From Halomonas urumqiensis (GTDB lineage: Bacteria > Pseudomonadota > Gammaproteobacteria > Pseudomonadales > Halomonadaceae): a DNA stretch of 64,000 nt. The notes beneath the pieces were generated by a model. It was not told where the DNA came from, did not search any database, and saw only the letters and a list, made by a program, of their open reading frames with translations. How positions within the stretch are numbered: position 1 is the stretch's first letter; the number at the start of each line of letters is the position of its first letter. The position numbers and the translations under genes were made by a program. Positions 52,435 through 60,159 of this stretch are shown one piece after another. The stretch spans positions 62,001 to 126,000 of the forward strand of contig NZ_PYUD01000005.1 of NCBI RefSeq assembly GCF_003028575.1, given 5' to 3'.

Positions 52435-54225
52435 TCAATAATGCCCCTTGTCCCTCATCACCTTGTCGGCACGCTGCTGGGCGATCGCCAGGGCCTGCTT
52501 GATCGAGCGCCGCCCATCCAGTACCTCGAATATCTCGTTGCCGGCGATGCTGATCAGCTCGGTAATCCCGGGGACTGGCGGACGGGGCCAGGCCTGCAGG
52601 ACATCCTTTTTCGCCATCTCATCGACGATGTCGATGAGCGGAGACAATGCCGATACTTCCGGGTCCTGGCTGACACTGAAGCGGGGGGTCACCAGGCTGC
52701 CGTTCATGATGTAGAGCTTGGACATGTTGGCGGATGTCAGATGGCGTAACGCCGTCCATACGGCTTCGATACGCTCTTCGGCGAGATTGGCCGGAATCGC
52801 CAGGGCATAGCCGCCTATCGGCGTTATCGCCCGGCCATGATTGCCGATCGGATGGGGGAGATATTCGGTATTGCCATAGGCGGGCGAGTCGCGGTCGAAC
52901 TCGATCAGCGGCGCGAGCAGCGTGTAGCAGTAGGCCATGCAGGATTCACCCGAGGCGTAGGACTGGGCACGCTCGTACCAGGACATGGTGAGAATGTTGG
53001 GTGGCGAATACTTGAGAATGTCCAGCATGTACTCGCAGGCCCGGTAGGCAGCATCCGACTGAAACATCGGCCGCAGTTGCTCGCCACTGGCGTGGCGGAA
53101 ATCATAGCCCCCCGGGCAGGCGGGCAGATCGAGGATCGGCTGACCGAACTTGGCCATCAGGAAACTGAAGGTATGGCCAAGCGGCGTGCCCCTGGCGGCG
53201 TTCCAGGCGATGCCATAGCGCCCCCTGGAAGGGTCGTGAAGCTTCCTGGCCACCTTGACGAGATCTTCTGTGGTGGTGGGTGGCGCCAGTTGCGCCTCGG
53301 CGAGGATATCCCGGCGGTAACAGAGCAGTTCGGGTGTGGTCTGCACCGGTATCCCGTACTGACTGCCGGCATAGCCGGAACTCTCGATGGCCACCGGATG
53401 AAAATCAGAGAGGTCATGGCCATCTCGCTCGATCAATGCGTCGAGAGGCATCAGCACGCCATTGGCCGCGAGCTCGCCGAACCAGGGAAGATCGCAGGCC
53501 ACGATATCGTAGCGCGATTTCGCCAGCCGGGAATTGTCGAGGATCTCCGCCAACAGGTTATCGATCGACCGCGCCTTGTTGCGAATTTCCAGGCCGAAGA
53601 TCGATTCCAGTTGCCGCTTGAGGTTGTGCATGGCCATGAAGGTCGGGTCGGCATGCGCCAGCACGCGCAGCCCCCCTTTCAGTTCGAGACGAGCCGAAAG
53701 CACGGCGGGCGTCGAGATCACGCGCTCCGGGGCCGAGGAGCCCAGGAACATCTTGCGGGCGGAATCCGACTTCGGGTCGATGCCGAAAAGTGGCCCGAGG
53801 ATGCCCTTGATCCGCTCGGCGTAGTCCTCCCACTCCTGGATCATCGCCGGCGAAGGGTGCAGGGAGACGGTCTTGCCGCTCTTGGTTCTCGGACGTGAAA
53901 TGATCAGCCCGCGCTGGATGATGCTTTCGATGCCACGCTTGGCGGTGCCGTAGGAGAGCCCGGAAGAATCGGCGAGCGAGGTCGGCGTGGTCAGGCGGCC
54001 AGCCAAGTGGTTGCGCATGACGTGCAGCAGCATGCGCATCTCGCGGTAACCCAGGGACATCGAGAGCGCCCCTTCGGTTTCGTCCTCGAACTTCTCGATG
54101 AAATCGATGAATCGCGCGAATTCGGTATTGGAGATCCTCGATACGGGTGTCTGCGACAGGTTGTCGTAAGGCCCCTCCGGGTGGGTGTCATCGAGGTCAG
54201 TCAGATCATCGGAATCGCCACGCAT
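52435..54225 (-). CDS. Fusion regulator: winged-helix DNA-binding domain plus solute-binding-protein domain
   Basis: 596 residues from ATG 54225 (AGGAG lies 5 bases upstream; the GTG at 54231 is too close to it). Residues about 45-115 form a MarR/GntR-like winged helix (YREMRMLLHVMRNHL, then TPTSLADSSGLSYGTAKRGIESI and a wing RPRTKSGKTV). From about residue 160 to the end it reads as a family 1 extracellular solute-binding protein of sugar ABC importers: DLPWFGELAANGVLMPLDAL, YGIPVQTTPELLCYRRDIL, PIGGYALAIPANLAEERIEAVW. There is no signal peptide or membrane segment, so it should be a cytoplasmic one-component sensor using a periplasmic-type fold. It is near the CUT2 transporter operon and has 14-bp tandem repeats in front. 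Confidence 0.8.
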   Translation of the reverse strand: MRGDSDDLTDLDDTHPEGPYDNLSQTPVSRISNTEFARFIDFIEKFEDETEGALSMSLGYREMRMLLHVMRNHLAGRLTTPTSLADSSGLSYGTAKRGIESIIQRGLIISRPRTKSGKTVSLHPSPAMIQEWEDYAERIKGILGPLFGIDPKSDSARKMFLGSSAPERVISTPAVLSARLELKGGLRVLAHADPTFMAMHNLKRQLESIFGLEIRNKARSIDNLLAEILDNSRLAKSRYDIVACDLPWFGELAANGVLMPLDALIERDGHDLSDFHPVAIESSGYAGSQYGIPVQTTPELLCYRRDILAEAQLAPPTTTEDLVKVARKLHDPSRGRYGIAWNAARGTPLGHTFSFLMAKFGQPILDLPACPGGYDFRHASGEQLRPMFQSDAAYRACEYMLDILKYSPPNILTMSWYERAQSYASGESCMAYCYTLLAPLIEFDRDSPAYGNTEYLPHPIGNHGRAITPIGGYALAIPANLAEERIEAVWTALRHLTSANMSKLYIMNGSLVTPRFSVSQDPEVSALSPLIDIVDEMAKKDVLQAWPRPPVPGITELISIAGNEIFEVLDGRRSIKQALAIAQQRADKVMRDKGHY

Positions 54226-54234
54226 GTCCACTCC

Positions 54235-54283
54235 TGTCTACCTATTACTGTCTACCCATTCCTGTCTAATCATTCGTCTACCC
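54235..54283. repeat. 14-bp tandem array (3.5 copies) upstream of the fusion regulator
   Basis: Three consecutive units of TGTCTAnnnATTnn (54235-54248, 54249-54262, 54263-54276) and a partial fourth fill most of the 66-bp gap between the TSUP stop and the regulator start. Their position beside the ribosome site suggests an operator for autoregulation or a recent slippage array. Confidence 0.65.
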
Positions 54284-54291
54284 AATCTCGA

Positions 54292-55032
54292 TTACCAACC
54301 CGCCCCATCGTAGATCAGCCGAAGACCCAGCAGTATCAGCAGCCCAAGAATCAAGCGGAAGAACAACTCGCCATTGATACGTTTCTGGATGACAAGCCCA
54401 AGGCGAACCCCTAACCACGCCACCGGAATCAACATCAACGCCACCAGCAGGTTGTCCATGTTGAGCAGGCCAAGCATCGCATAGGGCACGAGCTTCACCA
54501 GGTTGATAATGGCCAGAAACACCACCGCTGTCGCCAGGAATTGCTGTTTGGTCAACTGGCATTGCAGCAGGTAGAAGTTGAGTGGCGGCCCGCCGGCATG
54601 GGCGATGAAACTGGTGAAGCCCGCAATCCCCCCGCACAGCCTGCCCACCCAGCTCGACATCACCCGCCCACGCAGCGGCTTGAACAGTCCCCACAGCCCG
54701 AACAGTACCGAGAACACACCCAGCAGCAGCTTGAGCAGTGCTTCGTCGAACCAGCCGTAGGTAAAATATCCGATCGCCACCCCCAGCACCGCCGGGGGGA
54801 ACATCACCCACAATAGCCGGTCGACGCGTTGTCGCCACCAGGCCTTGAGACTGAAGACGTCCATCACGATCAACAGTGGCAGCATGACCGCTACGGCAAA
54901 GGCAGGGCTTGCCTTGAGCGAGATCAGCGGCACCGCCACGACACCCACGCCCCCGGCGAATCCCGATTTGGAAATCCCGGTAAGCAGCACCGCCACGATC
55001 ATCAGCACCACGAATACCCAATCGATAGCCAT
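54292..55032 (-). CDS. TSUP (TauE/SafE) family permease
   Basis: 246 residues with about eight membrane segments. FVVLMIVAVLLTGISKSGFAGGVGVVAVPL opens the first half, and the second-repeat motif GGIAGFTSFIAHAGGPPLNFYLL is typical of the TSUP family. GAGG precedes ATG 55032. Relatives export sulfite, sulfoacetate or other organic anions. It lies on the same strand between the nitroreductase and the fusion regulator, but a strong hairpin at 55074-55100 separates it from the upstream operon, so it may be transcribed separately with the regulator. Confidence 0.85.
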   Translation of the reverse strand: MAIDWVFVVLMIVAVLLTGISKSGFAGGVGVVAVPLISLKASPAFAVAVMLPLLIVMDVFSLKAWWRQRVDRLLWVMFPPAVLGVAIGYFTYGWFDEALLKLLLGVFSVLFGLWGLFKPLRGRVMSSWVGRLCGGIAGFTSFIAHAGGPPLNFYLLQCQLTKQQFLATAVVFLAIINLVKLVPYAMLGLLNMDNLLVALMLIPVAWLGVRLGLVIQKRINGELFFRLILGLLILLGLRLIYDGAGW

Positions 55033-55073
55033 CGAACGCCTCTTCTGAATTACACGGAAACGGGATACACGAA

Positions 55074-55100
55074 AAAGGGGTCGTCATCCACGACCCCTTT
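55074..55100 (-). terminator. Rho-independent terminator after the rutE-type gene
   Basis: AAAGGGGTCGT-CATCC-ACGACCCCTTT, an 11-bp stem, with T-rich sequence following on the minus strand. It probably ends the ABC-hydroxyquinol operon. Confidence 0.7.
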
Positions 55101-55138
55101 CGTTGCCAGGCAGCCTGCAGCTAATCCAAATGGATTGA

Positions 55139-55729
55139 CTACAGCACCTTGCAGACTTCGTCGAAGGTGAAGCGGTCACCACGCGGGAACAGTGCCTCGG
55201 CATCACCATAACCGAGATTACACAGGAAGTTGCTCTTCACCTTGCCGTCGGGGAAGAACTCCTCATCCACCGCGGCGTTGTTGAAACCGGACATCGGCCC
55301 GGCGTCCAGGCCAACCGCCCGTGCCGCCAGGATGAAGTAGCCGCCCTGGATGGCGCTGTTGCGAAAGGCGGTGGTGTGAATGAAGTCCGGCTTGCCTTCG
55401 AACAGCGACTTGGCATCCTTGTTGTGGGCGAACATGCGCGGCAGGTGCTCATGGAACTCGGTATCGAAGCCGAGCACGGCCACCACGGGCGACTTCATTG
55501 TCTTCTCCTGGTTACCTGGCATCAGCGCCGGCTTGAGCCGTTGCTTGGCTTCGTCGGTGGTCAGAAACAGGATGCGGGTCGGCTGGCAGTTCATCGAGGT
55601 CGGGCCGAAATGCATCAGTTCGTAGAGCTCGCGCAGTGTCTGTTCGCTGACCTCTCGGTCCTGCCAGACATTGTGGGTACGCGCCTCGGTGAACAAGGTG
55701 GCGATGGCGGTCTGGTTGATAGCAGTCAT
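55139..55729 (-). CDS. rutE: RutE/HadB-type malonic semialdehyde reductase (nitroreductase family)
   Basis: 196 residues. The N-terminal pattern LFTEARTHNVWQDREVSEQTLRELYELM and the motifs FGPTSMNCQPTRI, TAFRNSAIQGGYFI, GLDAGPMSGF and NLGYGD are those of RutE, the FMN enzyme that reduces malonic semialdehyde to 3-hydroxypropionate in the Rut pyrimidine pathway. No rutABCD genes are nearby. Here it is the last gene of the hydroxyquinol operon, so it may reduce a semialdehyde, nitro or quinone intermediate. Family is secure; role in this operon is inferred. Confidence 0.84.
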   Translation of the reverse strand: MTAINQTAIATLFTEARTHNVWQDREVSEQTLRELYELMHFGPTSMNCQPTRILFLTTDEAKQRLKPALMPGNQEKTMKSPVVAVLGFDTEFHEHLPRMFAHNKDAKSLFEGKPDFIHTTAFRNSAIQGGYFILAARAVGLDAGPMSGFNNAAVDEEFFPDGKVKSNFLCNLGYGDAEALFPRGDRFTFDEVCKVL

Positions 55730-55808
55730 GTGCTGTCCTCTCTTGGGTGTCGTCGGTCGACTCGAGCCAACCGGGTTGAAGCGAATCGATTTACGCGGCT
55801 TGCGACGT

Positions 55809-56672
55809 TCAGCTCGCCTTCAAGCCGAAGTCGTATCTCAGGTAGCGATAAGGGGATTCCATGTGTTTCCCGTCCGGTGCCTGGCCCGCCGGCCGCTGGG
55901 CATATTCCATCACCAGCGAGTCCTTGACTCCGAACACCGCATCGGAATCGAGGTAGGGGTCATTCTCGGCGAATACCTGGGTAACCAGCGTCTCATACCC
56001 CGGTGCCATCAACATGAAGTGCACATGGGCGGGCCGATAGGGATGGCGCCCGGTAAGCTCGAGCATCTTGCCGACCGGGCCGTCGGTGGGAATCGGATAG
56101 GGAGAAGGCGTCACCGTCCAGAAAGCGTAACGTCCCTGGTCATCCGTGGTGAAACGGGCGCGCAGTGATGCTCCGTCGAGCTCGGGTTTCTGCACGTCGT
56201 AGAAGCCTTCGCTGTCGGACTGCCAGACATCGATGACCACGTTGGCCAGCGGTTCGCCTTGTGCGTCTCGCACGTCTCCCTCGACGAACAATGGCTCACC
56301 TTCCACGCCCCAGTCGATCGCCTCGCCCTGATTGGCCTGGGGCGGGTCGGCGACGTAGAACGGGCCGAGTACCGTGCTCTCGGTGATCAGCGGATCACCG
56401 CTCGGGTGGTTGATGGCATCGACCAGCATGGTCACCCCGAGGGTGTCGGAAAGCAGGATGAATTCCTGGCGCCGGTCGTCGCACATCTGTCCGGTCCGGG
56501 TCAGGAAGTCGATGGCTTGCGTCCACTCGGCTTCACTGGGTTGCACCTCGCGAATGTAGGCGTGCAGGTGCTTCACCAGCCCATCGAGCAGGGTCTTGAG
56601 TCGCGGGTCTTCGCAACCCGCGAACTGCTCGTTCACGGCAGCGGTGATGTTGTCGGCATTCAGGTTGCGCAT
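55809..56672 (-). CDS. Hydroxyquinol 1,2-dioxygenase (intradiol)
   Basis: 287 residues. The intradiol dioxygenase fold has an N-terminal helical linker domain (residues 1-100, dimerisation, typical of catechol and hydroxyquinol types). Iron ligands lie in SEGFYDVQ (Tyr) and GRHPYRPAHVHFM (Tyr and two His), and the motif GPFYVADPP precedes them. Companion maleylacetate reductase (59009) fits hydroxyquinol rather than catechol or chlorocatechol, since cleavage of 1,2,4-trihydroxybenzene yields maleylacetate. GGAAGG lies before ATG 56672; the 8-residue extension to 56696 is not preferred. It starts 1 bp after the preceding dehydrogenase stop. Confidence 0.88.
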   Translation of the reverse strand: MRNLNADNITAAVNEQFAGCEDPRLKTLLDGLVKHLHAYIREVQPSEAEWTQAIDFLTRTGQMCDDRRQEFILLSDTLGVTMLVDAINHPSGDPLITESTVLGPFYVADPPQANQGEAIDWGVEGEPLFVEGDVRDAQGEPLANVVIDVWQSDSEGFYDVQKPELDGASLRARFTTDDQGRYAFWTVTPSPYPIPTDGPVGKMLELTGRHPYRPAHVHFMLMAPGYETLVTQVFAENDPYLDSDAVFGVKDSLVMEYAQRPAGQAPDGKHMESPYRYLRYDFGLKAS

Positions 56673-56673
56673 G

Positions 56674-57630
56674 TCAGTGTCCTTCCCTTTGGGCAAGCGC
56701 CGGCTCGCCGAGCCCGGAAAGACGCTCGGTGTGGTGAACCGTGGCGATATAGTCGTCGTTACCGTGGCCCACGGCGATCAACGAAGTGTAGGCTTCGCGC
56801 ATCTGGGCAGCCAAGGGCGTGCAGACCCCTTCGTTGTGGGCACAGTCGAGAATCAGGTCGAGATCCTTGGCCATCTGGGCAGCCGAGAAGGTCGAGCTGA
56901 AATCGCGTTGGGCAAGCGGCGGCACTTTGTACTTGACCATCGGTGAACCGACGGCACTGTCGGCGATCAGCTCGAGCATCGCCTCCCAGCCGATATTGCC
57001 CTTGCGGGCCAGGGTCAGCGCCTCGCTCATCATTCCGGCACTCACCGCGATCATCAGGTTGATGGCCAGTTTGGCGACCCGCGCCTGCTCCTCGTCACCC
57101 AGCCAGTACTGGGCCTTGGTGAAGGCATCGAACACCGGCTTGGCGGCCTCCAGTTCCTCGCGGGGCCCTGACACCATGGCCGACAACGTGCCGGCCTCGG
57201 CGGCTACCGGGTTACCCGATACCGGGCTGCGCAGGTAATGGATGCCACGCGCGCTTGCCGCTTCGGCCACCCGGGCGGAGGCTTCGACACTCACCGTACT
57301 GGTCTCGATCAACACGCTGCCCGGCATCATGTGGCGCACCAGATCGCCCTGTTCGAGGCACAGGCCGATCAGTGCACGGTCATCGGGAATCGATACGAAC
57401 ACCAGGTCGCACTCGGCGACGGCCGCGGCCAGGCTGTCATGGACGGTGACCCCGAGCTGCGTCGCCAGGGCGCTTCGTTCAGCGGAGAGATCGAATCCCT
57501 GCACGTCTCGCCCCGACTGGATGATCCGCGCGGCCATCGGCAAGCCAAGCTTGCCAAGGCCTACCCAGGCCACCCGGTGCGCGGAACGAGCAGGTTCGGT
57601 GGAATGCGCTGTCGTTGTGTGTGTTGTCAT
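56674..57630 (-). CDS. NAD-binding beta-hydroxyacid dehydrogenase (HIBADH/tartronate semialdehyde reductase family)
   Basis: 318 residues. The Rossmann motif VAWVGLGKLGLPMAARII lies near residue 24, VSIPDDRALIGLC after the third strand, the family substrate motif SPVSGNPVAAEAGTL is present, and the catalytic Lys is in RVAKLAINLMI. It is one of the 3-hydroxyisobutyrate/6-phosphogluconate-like dehydrogenases that interconvert beta-hydroxyacids and semialdehydes. About 20 N-terminal residues (THTTTAHSTEPARSAHR) precede the fold; an internal start is possible but none has a better ribosome site. It overlaps the amidohydrolase stop by ATGA. Substrate unknown. Confidence 0.82.
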   Translation of the reverse strand: MTTHTTTAHSTEPARSAHRVAWVGLGKLGLPMAARIIQSGRDVQGFDLSAERSALATQLGVTVHDSLAAAVAECDLVFVSIPDDRALIGLCLEQGDLVRHMMPGSVLIETSTVSVEASARVAEAASARGIHYLRSPVSGNPVAAEAGTLSAMVSGPREELEAAKPVFDAFTKAQYWLGDEEQARVAKLAINLMIAVSAGMMSEALTLARKGNIGWEAMLELIADSAVGSPMVKYKVPPLAQRDFSSTFSAAQMAKDLDLILDCAHNEGVCTPLAAQMREAYTSLIAVGHGNDDYIATVHHTERLSGLGEPALAQREGH

Positions 57631-59012
57631 TGCTCTGTCTCCTGACTCGATTGCGCCTCACGGGCCAGCAATTCGGCATGGATGCGGTGACCGGAATCGC
57701 CCAACTCGGCAATCCCCTCGTCGAGGTCGGCGAGCAGGCGGCCGTCGCGTTTCTTGAAACGCCCGGCCACCATCACACTTGCGACGTTGGCGAGACTCGC
57801 CTGCATCACCACCGTGGAGATCGGGTCATTGACCGGCTGCATGTTCAACTGGTGGCTGTCGAGCAGCACGATATCGGCCTGCTTGCCGGGAGTAAGGCTG
57901 CCAACGCGTGAATCGAGGCCCAGCGCCTTGGCACCATCCAGGGTGATCCAGCCCAGCGCCTCGCGAGTGGTGATGGTCGATGTATCGGGAATCTTGCCCT
58001 GCTCGCGGCGCGAGGCATCGTTGTCGAGGGCGCGCTGCATGCCCAGCGCCATGCGCGCCACGCTGAACATGTCACCGGACAGCACCGATTCGAGATCGAC
58101 ACCCAGCGACACGACCCCCTTGTGCCGGCGCACCAGCCCGGTGACCGGGAAGCCGTGGCCCTGGGTCATCTCGTTTTCCGGGGCGATCGAGAAGGTCACA
58201 CCACTGGCGCAGAAGCGTGACATCTGGCCGTCATCGAGGCTCTGGCCATGCACGATGTTGATGTCAGGGCCCAGCAGGCCACGGGCTTCCACCTCATCCC
58301 AGCCGCCTGGGGATACCGCCTCGCCACCGCCCTGGTGCATCGACGCCACCAGACCGAACTCCTTGGCCAGCGCGAAATCGTGCAAAGTCACATCGAGGGT
58401 CGAGTAGTGAGGGCCGAGAATCGCCAGTCCCAGGGTCACCAGGCCCTCGGGGTCGGCCAGCTCGCCCGCCAGCAGCCGCTCTACCTCATGACGCGGGTGG
58501 GGAATCTCGCTGAAGTGCGGCTGGCCGGGCTTGGGATCAGGCTTGGGCGAGCCGTGCATGAACAGCGCACGAATCCCCGACTCCTTCAGCCCACGCACGG
58601 CGGCGTCGGTATGTTCCGGGGTCGGGTTGTTATGGCACCAGTCACCCAGGGTGGTAGTGCCGCAATTGAGCTGGTTGAGTGCCCCCATGCGGGTAGCGAT
58701 GTAAATATCGCTAGGGGTAAACAGCGCCGCCAGGCCACGATGCACATGGCGAAAGTACTCGAGCAGCGTCCAGTTGGCGGCCACGCCGCGCAGGCCGGTC
58801 TGCCAGGTGTGCATGTGTGCATTGACGAGCCCGGGGATCAGGATGCCCCCGCCGCAGTCGATCAGCTCGGCGCCTTTTGCACGAGGGTCCGCCGAAAGCT
58901 CATCGCCCACTGCCACGATGCGCGCATCCTCGACCAGCACCTGGCCATCCGGCAATTCGCCGAGGTCTGGATCCATGGTGACGACGCAGGCGTTGGTGAA
59001 GAGTGTCTTCAT
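57627..59012 (-). CDS. Amidohydrolase-family deaminase/hydrolase (AtzB/TrzA/SsnA-like)
   Basis: 461 residues. The subtype III amidohydrolase layout is clear: a small beta-sandwich (TLFTNACVVTMDPDLGELPDGQVLVEDARIVAVG), the metal motif NAHMHTWQTGLRG, LVASMHQGGGEAV, NIVHGQ, then a metal Asp in SLGVDLESVLSGDMF. The usual His-x-Glu of deaminases reads MHQGGGE here, so the catalytic Glu is shifted or replaced. That could mean a hydrolase of another leaving group or a changed mechanism. The ATGA overlaps on both sides place it firmly in the hydroxyquinol operon, suggesting a nitrogen-substituted aromatic or cyclic precursor. Confidence 0.8.
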   Translation of the reverse strand: MKTLFTNACVVTMDPDLGELPDGQVLVEDARIVAVGDELSADPRAKGAELIDCGGGILIPGLVNAHMHTWQTGLRGVAANWTLLEYFRHVHRGLAALFTPSDIYIATRMGALNQLNCGTTTLGDWCHNNPTPEHTDAAVRGLKESGIRALFMHGSPKPDPKPGQPHFSEIPHPRHEVERLLAGELADPEGLVTLGLAILGPHYSTLDVTLHDFALAKEFGLVASMHQGGGEAVSPGGWDEVEARGLLGPDINIVHGQSLDDGQMSRFCASGVTFSIAPENEMTQGHGFPVTGLVRRHKGVVSLGVDLESVLSGDMFSVARMALGMQRALDNDASRREQGKIPDTSTITTREALGWITLDGAKALGLDSRVGSLTPGKQADIVLLDSHQLNMQPVNDPISTVVMQASLANVASVMVAGRFKKRDGRLLADLDEGIAELGDSGHRIHAELLAREAQSSQETEQ

Positions 59013-60088
59013 TGCTCACCCCCATCGCCGACTTGCGGACGTTGACCCGCCTGGGCATCGCTCAGCAAGCGATGAATGCCCTTGGCCTCGACGTCACGGG
59101 GGTTCCAGTACGGGTTTTGCGTAGCGATCTCGGTGGCACGGTCGACATCCGCCGCCTGGAAGCCGATCTCGCCAAGCCCGCTTGGCGCCCCCACTGAACG
59201 GCCCAGGTCGTAAAGCCCTGCGGCGGCATCCGTGCAACCCAGCGCTCGTGCAATGCGCGCCATGGCCTCCGGGACCGCGGGGGCGTTGTAGGCCAGCGCA
59301 TGGGGCAGCACGATAGTGTGGGTCTCGGCATGGGGCAGGTCGAAGGAGCCGCCCAGGGTGTGGCAGAGCTTGTGATGCAGCGACATGCCCACCGAACCCA
59401 GACAGGTGCCGCACAGCCAGGCGCCATACAGGGCGTCGGAGCGCGCCTCGGCATTGGCGGGATCGCTTGCGATACGCGGCAGGCTTTTCGCGAGCGCGCG
59501 GATACCCTCCTCGGCCATCAGCGCGATCACCGGATTGCCGTCGCGGGCATACAGTGCCTCCACCGCATGGGCAATCGCGTTGATACCACTGGTGCCGGAC
59601 ATGACGGCGGGCAGCGACAGCGTCAGGTCGACATCGTAGATCACCGTTTCCGGCAGCACGTCGAGGGTACGCTGTGTGGTCTTGATGCCATCCCGGGTCT
59701 CACCAAGGATGGGGGTCATCTCGGAGCCGGCATACGTGGTGGGAATCGCCACCTGGGGCAGCCCGGTGCGCAGGGCGATGGCCTTGCCAAGGCCGATCGT
59801 CGAGCCACCGCCAATCGCCACGGTACAGTCGACGCTGAGCTCCTCGACCACCCGCATGGCGCGTTCGGTCACCTCGACCGGCGTGTGCATGGCGGCTTCT
59901 GTATAGAGGCCAATGCCTCGCTCACCAAGCTGTTCCAGCACATCGCGGGCTTGTTGCTGCTGCTGGGGGGTGGCCAGTACCAGGGCGCGGCGACAGCCGA
60001 GATGCTCAAGTTCCTCGGTGAGTCGCGACAGGCTTCCCTGGCCGAATACCACACGAGAGGGCAGGCCATGATAAACAAAGGGTTGCAT
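59009..60088 (-). CDS. Maleylacetate reductase (iron-containing alcohol dehydrogenase family)
   Basis: 359 residues. The N-terminus FVYHGLPSRVVFGQGSL is typical for maleylacetate reductases, and cofactor binding is at CTVAIGGGSTIGLGKAIALRTGLPQVAIPTTYAGSEMTPI. The residues NAIAHAVEALYA and HHKLCHTLGGSFDLPHAETHTIVLPH contain the His set of the metal-binding fold. It reduces maleylacetate to 3-oxoadipate, which joins the beta-ketoadipate pathway. GAGGAAA precedes ATG 60088; 14 upstream in-frame residues are rejected. It is translationally coupled to the amidohydrolase (ATGA). Confidence 0.92.
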   Translation of the reverse strand: MQPFVYHGLPSRVVFGQGSLSRLTEELEHLGCRRALVLATPQQQQQARDVLEQLGERGIGLYTEAAMHTPVEVTERAMRVVEELSVDCTVAIGGGSTIGLGKAIALRTGLPQVAIPTTYAGSEMTPILGETRDGIKTTQRTLDVLPETVIYDVDLTLSLPAVMSGTSGINAIAHAVEALYARDGNPVIALMAEEGIRALAKSLPRIASDPANAEARSDALYGAWLCGTCLGSVGMSLHHKLCHTLGGSFDLPHAETHTIVLPHALAYNAPAVPEAMARIARALGCTDAAAGLYDLGRSVGAPSGLGEIGFQAADVDRATEIATQNPYWNPRDVEAKGIHRLLSDAQAGQRPQVGDGGEQ

Positions 60089-60159
60089 GAATCTTTCCTC
60101 GAATATAGGTGAGGCATGTCGGCGCCCCATGCAGGGGCGCCGCGATGGCGGCGATTCGC

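Noticed and set aside
55139..55729. Rut pyrimidine-degradation pathway
   Set aside because: Only a RutE-type gene is present; rutA, rutB, rutC, rutD, rutF and rutG are absent from the neighbourhood.
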